Source of the DNA: Pontibacter sp. G13
GTDB lineage: Bacteria > Bacteroidota > Bacteroidia > J057
Assembly: GCF_031851795.1 (NCBI RefSeq)
Contig: NZ_CP134696.1
Span: 6,200,001 to 6,264,000 of the forward strand
Length of the DNA: 64,000 bases
Reading direction: 5' to 3'
The translations under genes and the position numbers were made by a program. A model generated the notes under the pieces. The model had not been told where the DNA came from and searched no databases. It saw nothing but the letters and a program-made list of their open reading frames with translations. Shown here piece by piece: positions 60,713 through 64,000 of this stretch. How positions within the stretch are numbered: position 1 is the stretch's first letter; every line of letters starts with the position of its first letter.

Positions 60713-61681
60713 ATGAACAATCGTAGACAATTCCTCAAAACGATGGGAGTGGCTGCCGCTGCTTCCTGGGTTTCCACTGCATGGGGCAGGATGCCCGCTA
60801 TCACTCAGAAGCGGTCCAGACCGCTAGTCATCTCCACCTGGAATCACGGGATCCCCGCCAACGAAGCAGCTTGGGACATCCTTTCGCATGGAGGTACTGC
60901 CCTGGACGCTGTGGAAAAAGGGGTCAATGTACCCGAGCTGGACCCCGAATCCAGAAGTGTCGGATATGGTGGTCGCCCAGATCGAGAGGGAATCGTCACG
61001 TTGGATGCCTGTATCATGGATCACGAAGCCCGATGCGGCTCTGTGGCATTTCTGCAAGGAATCAAAACGCCCATCTCGGTTGCGCGCAAAGTCATGGAGG
61101 AAACGCCCCACGTGATGTTGGTGGGCAAAGGCGCGCAGCAATTTGCGTTGGAGCAAGGATTCAAAATCGAAAATCTGCTCGTGGAAAAATCCGAGAAAGA
61201 TTGGAAGGATTGGCTGGAAAAATCCCAATACCAGCCTGTGATCAATGTCGAGAACCACGATACCATCGGTATGCTTGCCATCGATGCCGAAGGCAACATG
61301 TCAGGAGCTTGTACGACCAGTGGAGCAGCCTTCAAAATGCATGGTCGGGTAGGGGATTCACCGATCATCGGGGCGGGGCTCTTTCTCGACCCGGAAGCGG
61401 GAGCCGCTTGTGCGACAGGCTTGGGCGAAATGGTCATTCGGACGGCGGGAAGCGCTATGGTAGTGGAGTTGATGCGGCATGGCCGGACCCCCCAGCAAGC
61501 ATGTGAAGAGGTCGTCGGGCGAATCATCCGCCAGAATCCCCATGATGAAAATCTACAAGTGGGCTTCCTCGCGCTGAGTCCCAAAGGAGAAGTGGGCGCA
61601 TACTCCATCCGGAGGGGATTCAACTATGCCAGATATGATGCACGCGGAAATGAATTGATCGATGCCGGATTTGCCAAATAA
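60713..61681 (+). CDS. Exported isoaspartyl peptidase/asparaginase (Ntn hydrolase)
   Basis: This 322-residue protein starts NNRRQFLKTMGVAAAASWVS, a Tat signal with RRQFLK. It belongs to the type 2 asparaginase family, including glycosylasparaginases. The precursor is cut before Thr184 in VENHDTIGMLAIDAEGNMSG, the N-terminal nucleophile of the beta chain. GRVGDSPIIGAGLFLDPEAGAACATGLGE is the conserved substrate-binding stretch. HDTIG-type sites are typical of glycosylasparaginase-like enzymes, which remove N-linked GlcNAc-Asn, but plain asparaginase or isoaspartyl activity is possible. Its end overlaps cutC by 20 bp. Confidence 0.93.
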   Translation: MNNRRQFLKTMGVAAAASWVSTAWGRMPAITQKRSRPLVISTWNHGIPANEAAWDILSHGGTALDAVEKGVNVPELDPESRSVGYGGRPDREGIVTLDACIMDHEARCGSVAFLQGIKTPISVARKVMEETPHVMLVGKGAQQFALEQGFKIENLLVEKSEKDWKDWLEKSQYQPVINVENHDTIGMLAIDAEGNMSGACTTSGAAFKMHGRVGDSPIIGAGLFLDPEAGAACATGLGEMVIRTAGSAMVVELMRHGRTPQQACEEVVGRIIRQNPHDENLQVGFLALSPKGEVGAYSIRRGFNYARYDARGNELIDAGFAK

Positions 61682-62462
61682 CCATCTCGGGAATTGGGAG
61701 CTGGAAATCTGTGTAGATAGTGTCCAGTCTGCTTTGCTGGCCGAGAAGGCAGGGGCAACGAGACTCGAGCTTTGCGAGAATCTGTCGGAGGGGGGCGTAA
61801 CCCCAAGCATCGCCAAGGTGAAGTCCGTTGTACGGCATGTGGCCATCCCCATCTTTGTGCTGCTCAGACCTCGTGCGGGTGATTTTTTGTATGATCGCTT
61901 CGAATGGGAGATCATGCTGGAAGAACTCGGCCCCCTTCAAGCACAGGGAGTGTCTGGCGTGGTGATCGGCGCACTGGATGCTCAGGGCCAAATTGATTGG
62001 GGCCCGATCGGCCAAATCATCCATTCCTGTAGGGAATTGGGGTTGTCTGTGACTTTTCATCGAGCGATCGATATGGCGGCTGATCCAGTGACCCAAGTTC
62101 AGAAATTGGCTGAAATGGGCGTGGATCGAATCTTGACTTCTGGGGGAGCAGCTTCTGCGCTGGATGGGATAGAAGCGCTATCTGCCATGGTTGATGCCGT
62201 GCAGGACAGCGAAACCACCATCTTGGCTGGGGGAGGGGTGAGGGCTCAGAATCTAGGGGTGATTGCTCGAAGGACGGGCATTCGCGCCTTTCATTCATCT
62301 GCCAAAAAGCGGGTGCCCAGCCTGATGGAATTTCGGGGGAATGTTCAGATGGGTACAGCTTCCTTGGCGTCCGAATTCTCGAAATGGATGGTGGATCAGG
62401 AGGAAGTCAAGGCCATGCATCTCGAATTGATGGGCATGATGGAGGAGACGGATCTTCGGTAA
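61662..62462 (+). CDS. cutC: CutC family protein
   Basis: This 266-residue cytoplasmic protein starts with an ATG inside the end of the preceding gene (20-bp overlap). It shows CutC motifs: LEICVDSVQSALLAEKAGATRLELCENLSEGG (cited as ICVDSVQSALLAE and RLELCENLSEGG), PIFVLLRPRAGDFLYD, TFHRAIDMAADP, DRILTSGGAASALDG and ILAGGGVRAQN, all along a TIM barrel. CutC was first linked to copper homeostasis, but its biochemical role is debated. The last residues (EEVKAMHLELMGMMEE) are helical. The next gene on this strand lies beyond a repeat. Confidence 0.95.
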   Translation: MPDLPNNHLGNWELEICVDSVQSALLAEKAGATRLELCENLSEGGVTPSIAKVKSVVRHVAIPIFVLLRPRAGDFLYDRFEWEIMLEELGPLQAQGVSGVVIGALDAQGQIDWGPIGQIIHSCRELGLSVTFHRAIDMAADPVTQVQKLAEMGVDRILTSGGAASALDGIEALSAMVDAVQDSETTILAGGGVRAQNLGVIARRTGIRAFHSSAKKRVPSLMEFRGNVQMGTASLASEFSKWMVDQEEVKAMHLELMGMMEETDLR

Positions 62463-62577
62463 ATGTGCGGCTGCATGTGTGGCATGAGCTGCCTGTAGGA
62501 GTAGTCGATGGAGGGAAAGATGAGAGATTGACTATCCCAGGAAAGGAACCTCATCCAAGCTTCTCAAACATTCCATC

Positions 62578-62670
62578 GACCGAGCGCCAGCGAGTACGGA
62601 AGGGAGCGACCCAGCGGCAAGCCAGCCCCGCGAGGATCTATTTTTCAAGCCCGCTGGGACATGCCCAAAC
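62578..62670 (+). repeat. Diverged relative of the 186-bp repeat
   Basis: CGACCGAGCGCCAGCGAGTA, CGGAAGGGAGCGACC and the end CCCGCTGGGACATGCCCAAA correspond to CGACCGAGCGTCAGCGAGCA, CGGAAGGGACCGACC and GCGGGGGCACGCCCAAA of the 186-bp element. The palindromic first half is missing. Confidence 0.65.
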
Positions 62671-62746
62671 GCTGATGACATTCATTCTCATAAAGAATTC
62701 TAGCGTAGGGGAATCTCCTTGTGAGTGCTCTGGTAGGAATGTGCGG

Positions 62747-63304
62747 TTATCGTTGTAACCAGGCTTTGGTTGGGTGGCCGGTGACTGCATCTCGGAAAAA
62801 CCCTTGGAGGGATTGGCCATCGGGCGAGGCCGTCAATTCACCGGTACCATGTGAAAATACGGAGGTCTGGTAATTGAATAGGAATCGGTTACCTTCGAGA
62901 TGCCCGTTGCCTGCCGCTGTGAGGCCATACAAGGGGTGATATTCTTGAATCACCAGCGTTCCTTCATGACGTTGAATGGAGTAGGTGGTTCCTCCGACTC
63001 CGAGCCAACTGCCTACAAAATGGCCGTAATTGCCCCGCTGTGCTTGTTCCACCGGTGACGATTCATAGAGAGATTCCTTGATCAGGTCCCGCAGTACCGC
63101 CTGTCCTGCCGTCCGCTCCTCCTCCGTGATCGATTCCTGTGAATATCTGATGGCATCTTCGCGGTCAGTTGGTTCGAATTCTGCGACAAACAACCCCGGG
63201 ATCTCCACCTTTTTGAGGTTCAATCCGCGATACATGGCATACAGGATCAGAGGTAGGACGAGTACCCAGATGATCAGCCGAATAGGAGACTTGGCGTTTG
63301 ACAT
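62747..63304 (-). CDS. Membrane-anchored protein of unknown function
   Basis: This 185-residue protein has one N-terminal membrane helix (RLIIWVLVLPLILYAMYRG, residues 9-27). Its soluble part splits into a helical half (REDAIRYSQESITEEERTAGQ, about 48-68) and a beta-rich half with alternating Gly and aromatic residues (SWLGVGGTTYSIQRHEGTLVIQEY cited in parts, and HLEGNRFLFNYQTSVFSHGTGE). I do not recognise the family. The beta part could be a small barrel or lipocalin-like fold. It is a single gene convergent with cutC. Confidence 0.75.
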   Translation of the reverse strand: MSNAKSPIRLIIWVLVLPLILYAMYRGLNLKKVEIPGLFVAEFEPTDREDAIRYSQESITEEERTAGQAVLRDLIKESLYESSPVEQAQRGNYGHFVGSWLGVGGTTYSIQRHEGTLVIQEYHPLYGLTAAGNGHLEGNRFLFNYQTSVFSHGTGELTASPDGQSLQGFFRDAVTGHPTKAWLQR

Positions 63305-63583
63305 AGCGCGAAACGTTGGAATGGGATCAAATTCTCAAACCAAGGGAAGTGGCAGATATTACATGTATGACACGAATAGGGTAGGCGTATAGTCCGCCAT
63401 AAATTCGAAATTTCAGGGCTTAAATGCAATTCATGACTGCGAATGACCGGAAGTTTTTATGTGAATCGCCGGATAAGCGTTTCTAGGGCAGAAAGGTTTT
63501 CGCATTCTTCCAAGTTCCCAGATCGCTCTACCAACGGTAGGTAGAAGTTCAGCGGTTTGGATAGATTGAGGGATCGAATCCAC

Positions 63584-64000
63584 ATGTCTATGCGAACCCT
63601 TGTTTTTCTCGCGAGATTGGGCCTTGGCTTGATCTTCTTTACAGCAGGAATGTCCAAGCTGCTGGACGGGCAATTTCCCGGAATCATTGGACCTGTATGG
63701 TTGGAGGATGCGCTCGCTCCGCATGGCTTGGCGCTATTCGCCCAGTTTGTCGCTTGGTCTCAGGTGTTGATCGGTCTGCTATTGATGACCCAGCGGTTTG
63801 CCACCTTGGGAGCCATCATGGTCTTGCCGATGATTCTCAACATCTGGATGGTGACGATCTCCCAGAATTGGAAGGGGACCCCCTATGTGATTGCCTTTTT
63901 CTTTGCTACGAATCTATTCCTCTTGGCAGCGGATTGGCACCGGTTGAAATTTCTCATTCACCCGGACCCAAAGGCACTGGCGCAGCTTCCGGGACTTGTT
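63584..64000 (+). CDS. DoxX-like membrane protein (3' end outside window)
   Basis: From the ATG at 63584 (or 63590) the frame stays open for 139 codons to the window end. The sequence (LARLGLGLIFFTAGMSKLLDG, GLALFAQFVAWSQVLIGLLLM, FATLGAIMVLPMILNIWMVT, VIAFFFATNLFLLAADW) shows four membrane helices and the GxxKL motif of the DoxX family, inner-membrane proteins linked to quinone or thiol redox functions. The chain continues FLIHPDPKALAQLPGLV at the edge, so the end and partners cannot be seen. Confidence 0.8.
   Translation, partial: MSMRTLVFLARLGLGLIFFTAGMSKLLDGQFPGIIGPVWLEDALAPHGLALFAQFVAWSQVLIGLLLMTQRFATLGAIMVLPMILNIWMVTISQNWKGTPYVIAFFFATNLFLLAADWHRLKFLIHPDPKALAQLPGLV

Noticed and set aside
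63457-63687. Minus-strand frame with a protein-like end (KPLNFYLPLVERSGNLEE)
   Set aside because: It overlaps the DoxX-like gene on the other strand and its upstream part is not protein-like; it could be a remnant, but I cannot support it.

Overview
The window comes from a Bacteroidota chromosome of moderate GC (about half G+C by eye). The evidence is two proteins with type IX secretion (T9SS) C-terminal sorting domains, a TonB-dependent outer-membrane receptor, many lipoproteins, almost no Shine-Dalgarno sites, and several promoters of the Bacteroidota form (T/A)TTG-N20-TAnnTTTG. A marine, Saprospiria-like (Lewinella-type) organism is my inference. I saw no rRNA, tRNA, CRISPR array, integrase or transposase.

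Layout. 1-10 kb: PAS histidine kinase (cut by the window edge), universal stress protein, a lipoprotein, a 168-bp tandem hairpin repeat, S-adenosylhomocysteinase, a two-gene betaine-type ABC transporter whose binding domain looks circularly permuted, and a folE/PTPS pterin pair. 10-18 kb: CrtI-like FAD oxidoreductase, a palindromic repeat locus, a large envelope protein, a glycosyltransferase, a FadL-like porin and an SGNH-like lipoprotein that seems to have lost its catalytic residues. 18-22.4 kb: a five-gene operon of exported proteins (two DUF1549/DUF4214-like lipoproteins, a Tat-exported DUF1501-like protein, a cytochrome-like lipoprotein with a CX4CH motif, a small lipoprotein), divergent from a KirBac potassium channel. 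23-33 kb: amidohydrolase, HAD lipoprotein, gluzincin-like secreted protein, VOC protein, epimerase-like lipoprotein, Dps-like protein without most iron ligands, ChaN-like protein, RecD-like helicase and dodecin.

32.9-34.4 kb is a non-coding mosaic of palindromic repeats. It shares a 186-bp element (182/186 identical, inverted) with the locus at 11.9-12.2 kb. 34.5-43.5 kb: alpha/beta hydrolase, PiT phosphate transporter with a PhoU-like tail, beta-helix lipoprotein plus TonB receptor, and a MacB-type permease. 43.6-48.4 kb holds an envelope/housekeeping cluster (EnvC-like degenerate M23 protein, DUF4292 lipoprotein, TPR lipoprotein, dUTPase) and a pterin dehydratase. 48.6-55 kb: tandem TlpA-like thioredoxins, a gene remnant, a T9SS protein and tandem tail-collar proteins. 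55-64 kb: RibD-like reductase, VOC protein, T9SS alpha-amylase, pentapeptide-repeat protein, SDR, asparaginase-like Ntn hydrolase, CutC, a membrane-anchored unknown, and a DoxX-like protein cut by the window end.

The genes fit a free-living aerobic heterotroph with an elaborate envelope. FolE, PTPS with a Cx5HGH motif and pterin-4a-carbinolamine dehydratase together suggest tetrahydrobiopterin synthesis and recycling. The betaine-type transporter and Kir channel suggest osmotic adaptation. The repeat mosaics and the five-gene exported operon are the least explained parts.
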